A stretch of 64,000 nucleotides of DNA from Flaccisagitta enflata (lineage: Eukaryota; Chaetognatha; Sagittoidea; Aphragmophora), in the NCBI GenBank assembly GCA_965153355.1, contig OZ231126.1, forward strand, positions 21,700,001 through 21,764,000. Reading direction: 5' to 3'. The notes under the pieces were generated by a model. The model did no database searches. It saw nothing but the letters and a program-made list of their open reading frames with translations, and was not told the origin of the DNA. A program made the position numbers and the translations under genes. Position 1 is the first letter of the stretch. Each line of letters begins with the position of its first letter. This document shows, one piece after another, positions 11,665-24,322 of this stretch.

Positions 11665-13765
11665 CTACTTGACAAAATTATGCATATTTTTCCGGTGAGT
11701 AGCTACACGTTGTGGGTCTTTTGTACTCCAATCACACAAACCACACTCGTAACCTCTTGAACTCGAATGGGCTTTTTTGTGATAGAAGATATTCGAGGAA
11801 AACATAGTTTTGAAGTCGCAAAGGTCACAATGCAGATAATCGTCATCTGAAGGTGCGTGTCGCTTTTCATGATTAGTAAGATATGTATGTTGACTCGTTT
11901 CAAAATCACAAATTTTACATCTGAATTTCTTCTCTTTATGGATCTTTTCGTGATGCTTCTTGTCGCCCTCAGTAGCAAATGACTTATTGCAGAAAGCACA
12001 GTTGAATGTTTTCACAGTATTATGCGCTTTTAGATGAATATTTAGAACCATTTTTCGGACTGCTTTGAAATCACATAAGGGGCAATGGTATGGCTTTTCG
12101 CGTAAATGAAATGCTCTCTCGTGCATATCACGATCAACCTTTTGTCGGAAGCTTTTGTCACAGAAGTAGCACAAATACGGTTTTTCCCCCGTATGAATGC
12201 GTTCATGGATCTGAACTTGCGAGGGACGACTTAGTTTCTTGTCACAGTATGAACAGGAGTAAGATGGTTCCCCATGTGACTTCATGTGTTTATTCAATAT
12301 TTTCACGGTTTTTGTGACAAATGAACACATTGTGCAAAATTTATCGGGAATCCCATGTTTCTTTTCGTCATGCCGTAGATCCTCTTTCACAGAAGTTCGA
12401 TATTCACACAGCGCGCATTTTAAATGTTTTTCTTTGTTATGCCGCGTCATGTGTTGTTCTACAGTATGATTGTTCTGAACTGTAACATAAGATGAGGACA
12501 TAACGCAAAAACTAAAAGGGCTAGCCAAATTCTGAAAATAGTCCTTGGAAGATATGAGTTTGCAGATTTTTGTTTTTTGTAAAATTTGATCCAATTAACA
12601 CATCATGCACTGGAGGGTAATTTCTGCAAAAAAGGATAATTTTGTTATGACTAAAATGAACTGCCGTCCTTTATATTGCTCTCATTTCTAAACGGTTAGA
12701 GCTACTGATCCCAGATTGGTCTCAAATGAAAGATATTTTGATGCAGTTTTAGGAGGAAAAATAAGAAAAAGGCATTTTTAAAGAGTTAACATGCAAAGTA
12801 TAAATGATATTGTCTTTTCAGGAGAAATTTTATGCAGAATTGACTTTCAGTTCACAAAATACAATCAAGACTCAAATTAAGCAAAGCTCTTGAGCTTTCC
12901 TCAAAAACTACTTTAAAAAATCTTTCATTTGAGACCAATCTGGAATCTGTAGCTCAATCAGTCGAAGAATGAGAGCAATTTAAAGAAAAACAGTTCAGTC
13001 ATCATCTCTTCAATTTTTTCATTTTTTTTCACTTTGCATATTTTGATCTCAAGTTAAAAAGGAACAGGAGGATCATATTTTTTCCAGAAAATCCTTGGAA
13101 TTTTCCAGCAATAATCTGCAAACTCATATTTTCCAAGAGCTTTTTTCAGAATTTTACTAGCCCTTCTAGTTTTTGCGCTATGCCCTCATCTCATGTTACA
13201 GTTCAGAACAATCATACTGTAGTTGAGACCGACTGTGATTCTTATAGTCACAAACGTTGCAATTAAGAATAGCTTTTTCGTCCTTTGCCTTTACGTGAGA
13301 TGCTGTATGTCGTTGAAAGTTGCACTCACTTGGTGTTTCATAAGTACATTGTTCACAACTGTAGATTTTTTTGTTTTCTACATGTTGTGTCTTTCGGTGC
13401 TTTCGCAATTCAATTATTGCATCGGCTTCGAATTGACAATCTTTACACGAGAATTTCTCCTTAAGATGTATTTTCTTGTGCCAGATGAGCGCAGACAAGC
13501 TCACGGTTTCATATTTGCACATATCGCAGGGAAAACTTGGCTTAATTTCTTCGTGCAAACGCAGCTCGTGGTCTTTCAATCTATGATTCCATTCTGTCTT
13601 AAAGTCGCAAAAACGGCATTTGAAACATTTGTCTTCTTTGTGAATTTCTTTCATGTGAGTGACAAGAGCTTTTTTCCCAGTTACTTTTAATTGGCAGATG
13701 AAATCTTTTCGTGGTAATCCAGGCGGTCTCTTGGCTTCGGGAGTTTCTGAAGTCATGATCATCAT
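11665..13765 (-). pseudogene. C2H2 zinc-finger gene split by a MITE
   Basis: Intron-less minus-strand gene in two coding blocks, 13765-13220 and 12459-11665. Joined across the insertion with one copy of TA they give 447 codons in one frame. The start ATG at 13765 follows an in-frame TAA three codons upstream. The N-terminal block has one degenerate finger lacking a first-pair cysteine, then four full C2H2 fingers and half of a fifth. The C-terminal block completes that finger and adds nine more. Linkers of HTGEKPY type occur in places; many knuckles read C-x2-C-D-F-K. Such arrays bind DNA in the nucleus, usually as transcriptional regulators; the target is unknown. As it stands the N-terminal frame runs seven codons into the insertion and stops at TAA. 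The C-terminal frame is open back to an ATG at 12594 inside the insertion. No KRAB, BTB or ZAD domain is visible. Whether it is a recent null allele or is expressed as two pieces is open. Confidence 0.85.
12462..13219. mobile_element. Complete foldback MITE family F1 inside the zinc-finger gene
   Basis: A 758-bp element with inverted repeats of roughly 115 bp. It begins CAGTATGATTGTTCTGAAC and ends with its complement, flanked by TA on both sides (12460-12461, 13220-13221). Much of the interior is also mirrored. TA duplication and a CAGT start are Tc1/mariner hallmarks. It has no transposase, so it is non-autonomous. A near-full second copy is at 1-672. Confidence 0.9.
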
Positions 13766-14168
13766 GGCAAGTTAAGCGCCAAAACGGCTTTATGTATTCA
13801 AATTCTAGAAGAGTTTTTTAGATGAGTATTGGTTTGGAATCCACTTTCTTGAAAATAAGGAGACTGTCATTGATCGATCCGAAAGGAAAACAAACGGCGC
13901 TATCACCAAATTCTGCGAGAGTGACGGAGAGAAAAGAAATGATTCATTTCAAATACATCGACTTCCCTTATGAAGAGAATCTGAGCATTGATCACCTGGG
14001 CTTCGGGTAATCCAATCCATATGAATGGTGGTGATCCAATTCTTATGAATGTGTTTTGTGAATTTCTGGAATCAATCGTCAAAAGGTTTTTTCTTCTTGT
14101 GTTTCAGTGTCTATCTATCAGTCTGTTTGTTCGTCCGTATATCGATCTATCTCTGAATTTATCTATCT
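13766..14168. other. Upstream of the split zinc-finger gene, no gene seen
   Basis: Should hold the promoter and 5' UTR of the minus-strand zinc-finger gene. I see no TATA box or other clear core element. Confidence 0.4.
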
Positions 14169-14512
<344 letters not shown>

Positions 14513-14550
14513 CCTATCAATAAAGTCCCATCAATTCAAAACACACTCAT

Positions 14551-14600
14551 GCAAAGCAGGGCAACGGATATTGCTGCCCTTGGATGTCTGGCCCCATTGG
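14551..14600 (+). mobile_element. GGCAGCGG-family outer-end fragment
   Basis: GCAGGGCAACGGATATTGCTG followed by CCCTTGG matches the outer end of the copies at 59687 and 60503. Nothing else of the element remains. Confidence 0.45.
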
Positions 14601-14720
14601 ATTGAGGAAGTGACGCACAGACACCTAAAGCCATAACAGACGAACGAATGGACGGACGTGTCACACCAATCAACATACAAAAATTAGCAATTATTACAAC
14701 CACATTCCTGCGATTAAAAA

Positions 14721-14924
14721 TAAGGCCAGATAGGCTACCCCAGTCGCATGCGGGTGGGCAGGGGTCGTAATTAAGGTCAATGCATCATTTGGGCAGGAGC
14801 AGTGAGACCAGAGACCGCAAAAACCCAAAGAAAGTAAAGTGTGATGGACGGACCGACGGACGGACCAACGGACCAAAGGACCGACAAAGCGGGGTGAAGA
14901 GTCGCGTAGCACGCGACTAAAAAT
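14721..14924 (+). mobile_element. HINE-like element, GTCGCG class
   Basis: Starts TAAGGCCAGATAGGCTACC, with GTCGCATGCGGGTGGGCAGG subterminally, then GGGCAGGAGCAGTG and GGAC tandem units. It closes with hairpin GTCGCGTAGCACGCGAC and TAAAAA. Confidence 0.8.
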
Positions 14925-14989
14925 CATGATTTCCAAGATCGAAAAAAAAGTTCTTAGAGACAGTGTCAGATTGACCAATACGTTTACCA

Positions 14990-15369
14990 TGTAATTTTCT
15001 TCTGAAGATGGCCGTTGAGTATATTTGACAAAGTTCGTTCGTCCTTGGCTTTGGTCACCCTCTCAGCTTGGAAAGAGGCAACGACGCGTTGGTCATATCT
15101 CTCGAGCCAACAACCCTGAAGTGAGCCATTATCCAGACTAGAATCTCCTCTTTATCATCGAATATATCTCTCGCTTATGCGCCTCAGCCTGGCACAAACG
15201 CCGCGAAACCCCGCCATAACGAAAACGATGAGAGAAATAGAGAAAGAGATAGAAGGGGGAGGGGAAGGGGAAGCACATTGGATTGGATTTCAAACGTGAT
15301 GAAATGTTACTGCAGATAATAAGACAAGTGATGTGATCATCACATGGTCGAATGCCTCACATGCTCTGT
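14990..15369. other. No gene seen
   Basis: Unique sequence with a short purine-rich stretch near 15230-15275. Nothing else recognisable. Confidence 0.4.
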
Positions 15370-15728
15370 ACTTGCCATTTTTACGCCCAAGTACCAAGTC
15401 AGGAGACTTGTTGACGCCAAGTTGTTGCACTACATTGCATACCTTTCCCTCTCTTCCCTTACTGCCAACTCTGCAGACCCATTGCACCACGTCAGATGCT
15501 TGATATATTTGCAACTCTCATTCCATGGTGCCAAGAGTGTAGACTCATTGTGCTGTCTCTCGTGCCCCATGTCTGTCGTTCTCATCCCACAGTGCTGTCT
15601 CCTGTGCCCTATAACTCTTATTCTTATCCCAAAGTGCCAATTCTATAGACTTGTTAAATCAATTCACCTGTTTCATATTTGCTAATCTCATCCCATAGCG
15701 CCAAGTCTGTAGACTCGTCGCGCCGCCT
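15370..15728. repeat. Degenerate tandem repeat
   Basis: A core of the form GTGCCAAGTCTGTAGACTCG recurs five times with variable spacing (about 15383, 15460, 15522, 15629, 15692). The plus-strand open frame across it looks repetitive and has no known domain. Confidence 0.6.
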
Positions 15729-15729
15729 C

Positions 15730-16880
15730 GCGTGCGGAATGTGCCAACGAAATGTGAGACAAAAACAATATATGGGATGAATGGGATGAACGAGGGGCTC
15801 TTCAGCGAAGAGGAGAGAAAGGATGATGACGGTCGTTGGCGGTTAATGTGGAGCAAAAAGGAAACATCCAATCTACCGCGTAGATGAATCCAGGCTGGTT
15901 AGTCCGTGCGGCGGGCTTATTGTAGGGGAAGATGTACTGTATCTTGGGCGTCTGCAATTGTACAACGCAGCGCTGCACAGTGGCTAGGATCTGACTTTTT
16001 TCTCTTCCTTACAAACACAAAGGCAAAGAATAAAATACCGCATTTGTCCCATACAGAATAAAAAAAAAAGAAAAAAAAAAGATGAGGAATGATGAAAAAA
16101 AGAACAACAAATGGCGAGAACAAAAGATAAACGTAGCCGCAATGATGATACCAGTAATACAAATGGGTTAGAAGCGGTACCGGGGGCGCACCAGTATACG
16201 CCATCTGCTGACGCCCGCGCGGCATTACATCACGAGATAAAAAGGCAAATCTCGTCGTTGCCTCATAAAGAAAAAAAGAGATGGGAAAGGAAAAGGAAAC
16301 GAAAGAAAGAAAAGAAATATATAATGTATCACCTTATGTGGTGGAGACTGAGCGATAAAAGACAAGAGTCTCAGGGTTAATGATGCGGTTGGTGGATGTT
16401 GATGGTGATTTTGATATGATTGTCCAGTAATGGTTGACTTTTTATGGTGTCGCGATGGTTGAGTGTCAGGTGGTGGTGCACAGATGAATAATGTTGATGG
16501 TTCACGATTGAACAATGCAATGCAACGATGTCTTTAGATTGTTTACTTTATTTTCATGATCACGCACTCATACCTATGCATACCAAATACGTCTTGCTCA
16601 CGTGCACGACTCGATTTGAATTTATCCAGAAGCTATGATCATAATGATGTTCCGAAGGAACTAGTTAGGGCTGTTATTTGCGGAAAGGTTTGAAGCAGCT
16701 ACTGCATTTGCCGTTACACTTCAGATTCAAGATGAACACAACCGAAAAGTAATGTTGAAATAGTATTTGAATGTGATGCGCATTCCTTACAGTCCTTACT
16801 TTCAATTATGAGTATGACTGACTTTTCCGGACAAACCAAATCACCATCATCTCATAGAAACCGATAACCTCGCGTTAAAA
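15730..16880. other. No gene seen
   Basis: Unique DNA with A-rich and GGAAAGG-type purine runs (16060-16110, 16265-16320). No protein-like frame and no inverted repeat found. Confidence 0.4.
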
Positions 16881-16881
16881 A

Positions 16882-17123
16882 CAAAACAAGGCCGGATACA
16901 CAGCTACACAAGTCGCGAGGGGATGGGCAGCGGCGGTGGCAAAAAAGGTTAACCAAGTTTTTGGGTAAGAGTGCAGTGAAAGTAAAATCGCCTAAAAACG
17001 CTGTGAAAGTAAATAATAGATGATAATAATTAATAATAATAAGTGAATAAGTATGACCTACCGACCAAGTAACCGACAGACAGACCAAGCGGGGTGTAGA
17101 GTCACGTAGCATGCAACTAAAAA
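16882..17123 (+). mobile_element. HINE-like element, degraded GTCGCG class
   Basis: AAAACAAGGCCGGATACACAG at the start, GTCGCGAGGGGATGGGCAG subterminally. It ends GTCACGTAGCATGCAAC and TAAAAA, a decayed hairpin. Confidence 0.7.
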
Positions 17124-17399
17124 GTGAGAAAACGACGAGAAAGAGGTTCGAAAGTCGTTATCCGAGAGAAGAGAGAGAAAAACGAACGGCGTTGGTTCAG
17201 ACATCATTTCCCCACTGATGGCACACAAGCCTCAATAAAAATGCAGAAATTCTCGTAAATTCTCTTGGTTCCAATTACCTCAGAGAAGCCGAGTGGGAGC
17301 AAAGAGAGACGAAAACGCGCACAGGGGAAAAAAACGCCACTCATTGCCTTTTTTTTTTCTTTCTCATTCCCCAAAAAATCTATTTTTGCAATTTTGGTT

Positions 17400-17480
17400 G
17401 TCTGTTAGTATTTCTGATTGGCTTTCTATCTATCTCTCTATCATTCTGTCTGTCGGCCTGTCTATCTGTCAGTCTTTGTT

Positions 17481-17535
<55 letters not shown>

Positions 17536-17590
17536 TTCTGTATCTACCTATGTCTCTCTGTCTCCCTGTCTCTCTGTCTCTCTGCCTTGC
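17400..17590. repeat. (GTCT)n-rich microsatellite
   Basis: Imperfect TCTG/TCTA units, with a pure GTCT core at about 17485-17535. Confidence 0.9.
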
Positions 17591-17706
17591 TATAAATCAC
17601 TCACTCTCTCTTCCTTGCTTACTGCTTACTGCTTCAGACTTACTGCTTCAGACTTTCTGCTTCTCTTTACCTCTCTTTGGATCGCAGTCCCTTTTGCTGC
17701 TTTTTT

Positions 17707-18275
17707 GGGCAGCGGCCCCGGAGGGGCCGATGACCTATGCTTTCACACAGGGGAAATTTCTCCTTCTCCTTCTTCTACGTACCCCCCCTTGAGGCCCAAA
17801 TCCTAGCCTTGAGGCTCAAATCCCAGCCTCCAGCCTCAAATCGCAGTCTCCAGGCTTAAATCCCAGTCTCCAGGCTTAAATCCCAGTCTTGAGGCTCAAA
17901 TCCCAGCCTTGAGGCTCAAATCCCAGCCGTGAGGCTCAAATCCCAGCCTTGAGATTCAAATCCTAGTCCCAAGGCCCAAATCCCAGCCTGGAGGCTCAAA
18001 TCCCAGCCTCGAAGCTCAAATCCCAGCCTTTAGGCTCAAATCAAGCCTTGAGGCTTAAATCCCAGCCTTAAGGCTCAAATCCCAGCCTCAAGGCTCAAAT
18101 CCCAGCCTCTAGGCTCAAATCCCAGCTTCAAGGCCCCAATTCCAGCCTTGAGGCTCAAATAAAAACAGCATAGGTCATCGGCCCCTTCGGGGCCGCTGCC
18201 CCTCTAACTAGCTCACACCCATATACATTCACAAAGGGGCAACGGGTACCGCTGACCATCTAACGCTTTTGCGAC
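17707..18275 (+). mobile_element. GGCAGCGG-family element with 20-bp minisatellite
   Basis: Left arm GGGCAGCGGCCCCGG with GATGACCTATG at 17707-17751. The inverted right arm CATAGGTCATCGGCCCC ends near 18200. Between them about 18 units of a 20-bp repeat (GAGGCTCAAATCCCAGCCTT). The outer end GGGCAACGGGTACCGCTGAC closes it near 18275. Confidence 0.75.
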
Positions 18276-18420
18276 TATTCTTCCTAATTTCCTCTGTTTG
18301 TCCGTTTCACATTCACTGACAGTATCTACACTTTCTTTATATCTCTTTCAATCTCCTCGCTTTTCGATTTCTACTTCTTCAGTTGCCGTCACGTCCCCTG
18401 TGTTCCCCGTTCACCATGCG

Positions 18421-18627
18421 TTTCTAGCCGCGTGTACGCGACTATATAACCCCCTTTGTTGGTCGGTCAGTTGGTTGGTCAGTCGGGTGGTTGGCAAGGA
18501 TTAGCTTTTTCGGCGTTCTGGGCCGGTTTTTTGCATCACTACTCCTGACCAAATGCTTGGTTAACCTTTTGTTTCACTGTTCTGCCCACCAGCATGCGAC
18601 TTCGGTGGCCGTGTATCCGATCTCGTT
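18421..18627 (-). mobile_element. HINE-like element, GTCGCG class
   Basis: Reverse orientation. CTAGCCGCGTGTACGCGACT forms the hairpin end, GGTCGGTC-type units follow, then GCATGCGACTTCGGTGG and GTGTATCCGATCTCG at the other end. Confidence 0.7.
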
Positions 18628-18668
18628 TTTCCCAATTCAACAAGCTGGTGTAAATCGTTGTTTGGTCC

Positions 18669-18705
<37 letters not shown>

Positions 18706-18779
18706 AATTCATGTGTTCTGATCACTGACGACAAGGCAACCAGGTCATAGTACAGTCACAATCCGGGAGTGTTCGCCCC

Positions 18780-20005
18780 TATCTTTGCATTCGCAATCCT
18801 GGCCTCATGGTTCCATTTCTGGCCTCGTAGCTTCCTTCCTTGCCTCGTGGTTCCATTCCTGGCCCCACCGTTCTTTTCCTTGTGGCATTGTTTAATTCCT
18901 GGTTTCATGGTTCCATTCCCGGCTACATGGTTCATTCCTGGCCTGGTGATTCCATTCCTGGCCTGGTGATTCCATTCCTCGCCTCATGGTTCCATTCCTG
19001 GCCTCATGGTTCCATTCCTGGTCTTGCGGTTCAATTCCTGGCCTTATGGTTTCTTTCTTGGCTGCAAAGTTCTATCCCTGCCCTTATGCTTCTATGACTG
19101 GCCTCTTGATTTCATTGCTGGCCTGATGATTCCATTCTTGGCCTCATGGTTTCATTTCCAGCCTCATGGTTCTATTTTTGGCTTCATGGTTCTTTTCCTA
19201 GCCTCATGGTTCCATTCCTTGACCTGCTGTTCCATTCCTCACCTCATGGTTTTTTGTTTCATCCCAATGCACATAGATCCGTGAGCATATCATACCAAGA
19301 CAAAACTATAAGGCAGTACCTAGGGACGATAGCTATGGTATACAAATGTCCCCTAGTGTGTTTAGATCACATCTATATAGGGTTTTGCCTCCGCCCTGAT
19401 TTACCTAAGGACATTTTTTTGCTCAGGAAGTCATTAGGTTCACTATTTTTTTTTTTCATTTTAGATTGGAAATTTGTGAGGTTTTTTTATAGGTCCCTCA
19501 AATCTGGGAGCAAGGCTACCAAAGTTTACACAAGTCGTGTTCAATCCTCCCTGAAGCTTTTCCAAAAAGTTTGTGTCCTCCCTTATATTCTTAGTATTGT
19601 TTTTGAAGTCTAGAAAAGTAACAAATGAAACCAAAAAAACATTTTTTGCAACATTTAATTTTGAGCGAAGTAGTTAACTTCAAGGAGGAAAATGAGGCTT
19701 TGGATGAGCTAGGGCGCAGGTAAAACCATATATTTTCTTGCTTTCAGTGAGCAACTGTACCAGATTTTGCCCATGTTATAGGTCTAAAGTGCTGCCGTAA
19801 TTTTTCTTGTGGTGGTGTGCTCTCAGACCATAGTGCAATGGCTCCATTTTGGGCCTCATGGTTCAATTCCTTGCCTTGCGGTTCCATTCATGGCCACATG
19901 GTTCCATTACCTACCTTGTGGTTCCATTCCTGGCTTCATGGTACCATTCCTGGCCTCATGATTCCATTCCCGGCCTCATGGTTCGATTCTTGGCCATGCT
20001 GTCAT
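18780..20005. repeat. 20-bp minisatellite in two blocks
   Basis: Units of GGCCTCATGGTTCCATTCCT at 18790-19250 and 19835-20000. They are separated by about 570 bp of unrelated, unrecognised sequence (19262-19834). Imperfect units keep frames open on the plus strand; the products are repetitive and hydrophobic and are not credible proteins. Confidence 0.85.
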
Positions 20006-20139
20006 AGTGCAAACCGGCGGTCAATTCTTCTCTTTTCTCGCGCTGCCGTTGAACAAATTTCCGGTTCGCTCGTAAGACTCTCATAGCAAGGCAGAGCAAC
20101 CGTCTCGGCTCTCTCTCTCTCATCTCATTTCCGATTTTT

Positions 20140-20519
20140 GGGCAGCGCCCGGTGACCTATGCTTCCACTGTTATAGGTGATTTCTTCTCCTCCTTCTTCT
20201 CCACTCCCCCCTCCCCTTGTGAGGCTCAAATTCCAGCCTCAAGGCTCAAATTCCTACAACAAGGCCCAAGACCAAGTCTTAATGCCCTGGTTGCAGCCAT
20301 GAGGCCCAAAGCCCGGCCTCAAAGCCTAAATCCCAACTTTATGGCTCAATTCCAGCCTTAAGGCCCAATCCTCAGTCCTGAAGCCCAAATCCTATCCTAG
20401 GAGCGTTTTGATCCAAATTGCAGCCCAAATACCCTCAGACCATAAAATTCTACATCTCATCATCACAAACACTGACTTTGGGGCATCAGGTACTGCTGAC
20501 CATCTAACGCTTTTGCGGC
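20140..20519 (+). mobile_element. GGCAGCGG-family element, right arm lost
   Basis: Left arm GGGCAGCGCCCGGTGACC, a few diverged 20-bp units, then the outer end GGGGCATCAGGTACTGC and TAACGCTTTTGCGGC. The inverted right arm is missing. The 5' flank (a CT run, then CATTTCCGATTTTT) is shared with the copy at 33473. Confidence 0.65.
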
Positions 20520-21135
20520 TATATCTATATCCTATGCAATATGTAAGTTGTAAAAATGTCGAAGTTTGGCCGTGAATAGATCCTATGATTGCTTTGATCT
20601 AACAGAGTCGTAAGAAATTAGCAGAACCAAGCACAGTTCACTGCGTACTTTGATTGTCATGGTGACATATCTACTAAGATAATCCTCGTGTATTTGAAAA
20701 AAAAATTCGCACTAAGCTATGGCAGGATATGCTACAAGAAAACTTCCTAAAATAGAAATCGCAACCACTTACCCGTTGCATGTTTTGATCGTATATTTTT
20801 CGCTAAGCTGTTGGTAGGTGACGATTTTGCTCTATAATACTTCCTAGTAACGGCCTGTATTCGTCAGATTGAAACTTCATTCTCCAAAAAGTCCTCTCCG
20901 ATTCTGTTTCGTCTATCACCACCACAACTGTTATTTCATTTTGATAGTAAAAAGAAAAAAAAATGGTACTGTAGGCGCAATTGTGCTGCGACGCTTAAGA
21001 AGTTATAGGTTTTCTAACTTTTGTTAGCGACTTAAAAAAAAGAATGACAAAAAATTGGATGCCTCTACCTAAAAGATGCAACCTCGATGGTCGAGTGGAT
21101 TACAAATCTGTTTATTTATTTGTTTATTTATTCAT
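20520..21135. other. No gene seen
   Basis: Unique AT-rich sequence, closing in TTTA-type microsatellite at 21105-21135. Confidence 0.4.
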
Positions 21136-21750
21136 CACTGTGCTTTTAAAAAAATTCTCAGTGGAAAGTCATATAACTGTGGGTTTGTCGGCATCTTTGA
21201 GCTGTATTGGGGTGTAAGAGCATGTAACTAGAAAAAACAAAATCATCCCCGAGCGCTTTTTGAGTAATCTTCAAAATAGAAAAAGATTAAACCTATCTTT
21301 TGTGCAGATTCTAATGAGTTGTATTGACTCATTTTTTTATTTCATATTGTTATTCTATACAAAATTTCCTTCCATTTGATAGGTCACACTATATGGTTTA
21401 ATATAGAAATTAGGTTTTCATATTTTGAGCCACCGTTACTTTTTTGTAACGGTGACTCAAAAAATGAAAATCTTAATTCTTTGCAAAAGCATAGAGTGCG
21501 ACCTATCAAATGAAAGGGAATTTTGCATAGATTAACAATATGGAATCAGAAATTTAGTCAACACATCCCAGAAGAATCTGCATTGAAATTAAGTCTATCT
21601 TTTACTGATTTTGAAGATTACTCAAAAAGCGCTCAGGGAATGATTTTGTTTTTGCTAGTCACATGCTCTTACACCCAAATACTGCTCAAAAATGCAGAAA
21701 AACCCACAGTTATATGACTTTTCACTCAGAATTTTTTTAAAAGCACAGTG
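21136..21750. mobile_element. Foldback MITE family F4, nearly full palindrome
   Basis: Starts CACTGTGCTTTTAAAAAAA and ends with the inverse TTTTTTTAAAAGCACAGTG. The arms stay complementary almost to the centre, where GTTACTTTTTTGTAAC (about 21437-21452) forms the turn. Each arm is about 300 bp. TCAT flanks both sides and may be the target duplication. It sits in a TTTA-rich microsatellite. Confidence 0.75.
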
Positions 21751-22338
21751 TCATTTATTTATTTATCTATCTATCTATCTATCTATTTTTGGAAATGGTC
21801 ACATTAGAGTAGATTTTGTCACGCTCACTATACTGATCTTGTACATGCACAAAACCGCAGAAATGTGGACATCATAAAGTTCATAAAATCATGTAGAAAA
21901 GTAGGAAAGTGATAGAGAAAACGACAATTCTTAACAGCATTAATCACTTTTATATACTGATACATTTTTTTTATTTCCTGCCATAGATTGGTTTACTGAA
22001 AGTCTCTATTAGGACGAAAACGGAAAAGGAAAAGGGAAAAAGGTGGGCGAAAGTGTTCACGATCACCCGTTCCTCCGTTGCAGTGTCTCAAACTAGCGTA
22101 ATTGGGCACTTTAGATTTATGGAGGGTGGAGTCATCACAGAACTGCTCATTTATATGCAAAGGCATCCAACCTATTTCTTTCTTGCTTCTATCATGCCCT
22201 CTCTTCGGTCTATCCAATTCTCTTCTATCCTACTAAGCCAATCAACTTCTTCTGTACGTGCCACTTAATCTATCTTTGCTGTCCATTTCTTCACTTCCTT
22301 ATTGATGTCATCATTCATTCTTTCATCAATACTGTTGT
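21751..22338. other. Short TATC run, otherwise nothing seen
   Basis: TTTA and CTAT units at 21751-21787, then unique DNA without a protein-like frame. Confidence 0.4.
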
Positions 22339-22918
22339 TTATTCATTCATTATTCATTCATTCATTCATTCATTCATTCATTCATTCATTCATTCATTCA
22401 TTCATTCATTCATTCATTCATTCATTCATTCATTCATTCATACATTTCTCCATACAGTCAAAAATTTCTCCATTTAGTCATTCATACTATTCTGGAATTA
22501 ATTGTTAGTTGATACAAAGATATGTTGATTGATTGTTTGTTTGATTGATTAATGATGGATTGATTGAGGGATGGATTGATCTGCCAACGAATAAAAGACA
22601 TATATATATATAACTCCTTCACTCATTCAATAATTCATTTTTTCATGTACTCGTTCATTCAATAAATGCATTTATTCATTCATCCATCCATCCATTCAAT
22701 TCATTTATTCATACATCCATTCATTCATTCATTCATTCATTCATTCATTCATTCATTCATTCATTCATTCATTCATTCATTCATTCATTCATTCAATCAT
22801 TCATTCATCTATCCATCCATCCATCCATCCATCCATCCATCCATCCATCCATCCATTCATTCATTTATTCATTCATTCATTCATTCATTCATTCATTCAT
22901 TCATTCAGTCATTCATTC
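22339..22918. repeat. (ATTC)n arrays with a CATC segment
   Basis: ATTC tetranucleotides at 22339-22442 and 22666-22918. The second block contains a CATC run at 22808-22855. The Phe-Ile-His-Ser frames are artefacts. Confidence 0.95.
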
Positions 22919-22919
22919 T

Positions 22920-23915
22920 CATATCCTTTTTGCTTCACAAGTGGCGTCGGGCAGTGAGTCTGGTCCCGTCCATCGTTGGCTTTGACCTTTGAGCTTCCTT
23001 CTCTCGTTATTCTCACCTTGGACTATTTCGCCCTTCCAAACTGCTCCTAACTGCTCAGAGCAGCTTCTGCTTCATACTCTCGTCCCACCATTAACCTCTG
23101 ACTTCTACTCTCCATTTTAGCCATTCTTTTTTTTTTATCTATTTCAAGTGCCTTCATCTTCCTTTCTATTGCCAGAGTAATTTTTTTTTCACAAGACGTT
23201 TTCATACATGAAGATTCTTTATATCATTATAGAGATTGGTTGCATAAGAATAAAGGCTTATGAGTTATGTATGTATCAAATTTCTTCATGATCGTAACAA
23301 TATTGCCACCAAGAAATTATGGTCATGTCATGATCTCCGCTTTCAAACTAACCAAGTCATGATAAAACTTGCTTTCTCTGTGGCACTTTAATCTACAACC
23401 ACCGATTAGCCTTCCTCAACAATCGCAGATCACTACACGCAATCCCCACTATTTTTCACCACTGACGATAGCCACCATCGGTCACTTCCACCATCAAACA
23501 TACGCACGCCGGTAAGTACCACTTATCTCGTACTCCGAGAAGCCTTGACCATGAGCGCCTATAATCATCGTTCACCCCTACTGATTTTCAAATCACCACC
23601 ACAAATAACCATAACACAGATCATCACTTCACGCTGATACAACCCTTTGCTCCCGTTAAGCCATAAAGACCAAATTCTTCCTATACCAGACGAGTGTACC
23701 TTCCCTCCGACCCACCTTTTACAGCAGGGTGCTACCACCATCAGACGGTCGTACTCACCTTCCCTCCGAAGAGCTATCACCCATCGTGCCCATCGCGCTG
23801 GGGTCCTTCCATTTGTATGCGCGGACCATTTTCTTTCTCGTTTAGGCTTTGAAAGCAGAGACTCCTTAGCACTCTTCCTTTTCTTCCTTTCGCCAAGAAA
23901 AAAGAAGATATGGAG
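22920..23915. other. No gene seen
   Basis: Unique pyrimidine-rich DNA. Frames are short and not protein-like, and I found no inverted repeat. Confidence 0.4.
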
Positions 23916-24045
<130 letters not shown>

Positions 24046-24322
24046 GGACAGACAGGAAGTCAGAGGCAAACGATGGAGACAGAGAAAGAGGAAAAAACGT
24101 TTATAGGTTGATTTAGTGAGAAATTCGACCGTTCCAGTACAAAGTGCTGCCATTAAAGAAGAGGAAAAAACTGAGATGGTAAGAAGGAGCTTGATCTACT
24201 TCGGCAGTCAATTGGTCTCTTTGGGTTGCTCTGCCGCTCGGCTCAGTTCTAGTGCTTATTTCCCTTCAAAGTTTAAGGCCGTTTGAACGTTTCATCATTC
24301 TCACTTCTGTATGTTTTAATTT

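Noticed and set aside
18769-19613. Trp/Phe/Pro-rich frames
   Set aside because: Generated by the 20-bp minisatellite and its interruption.
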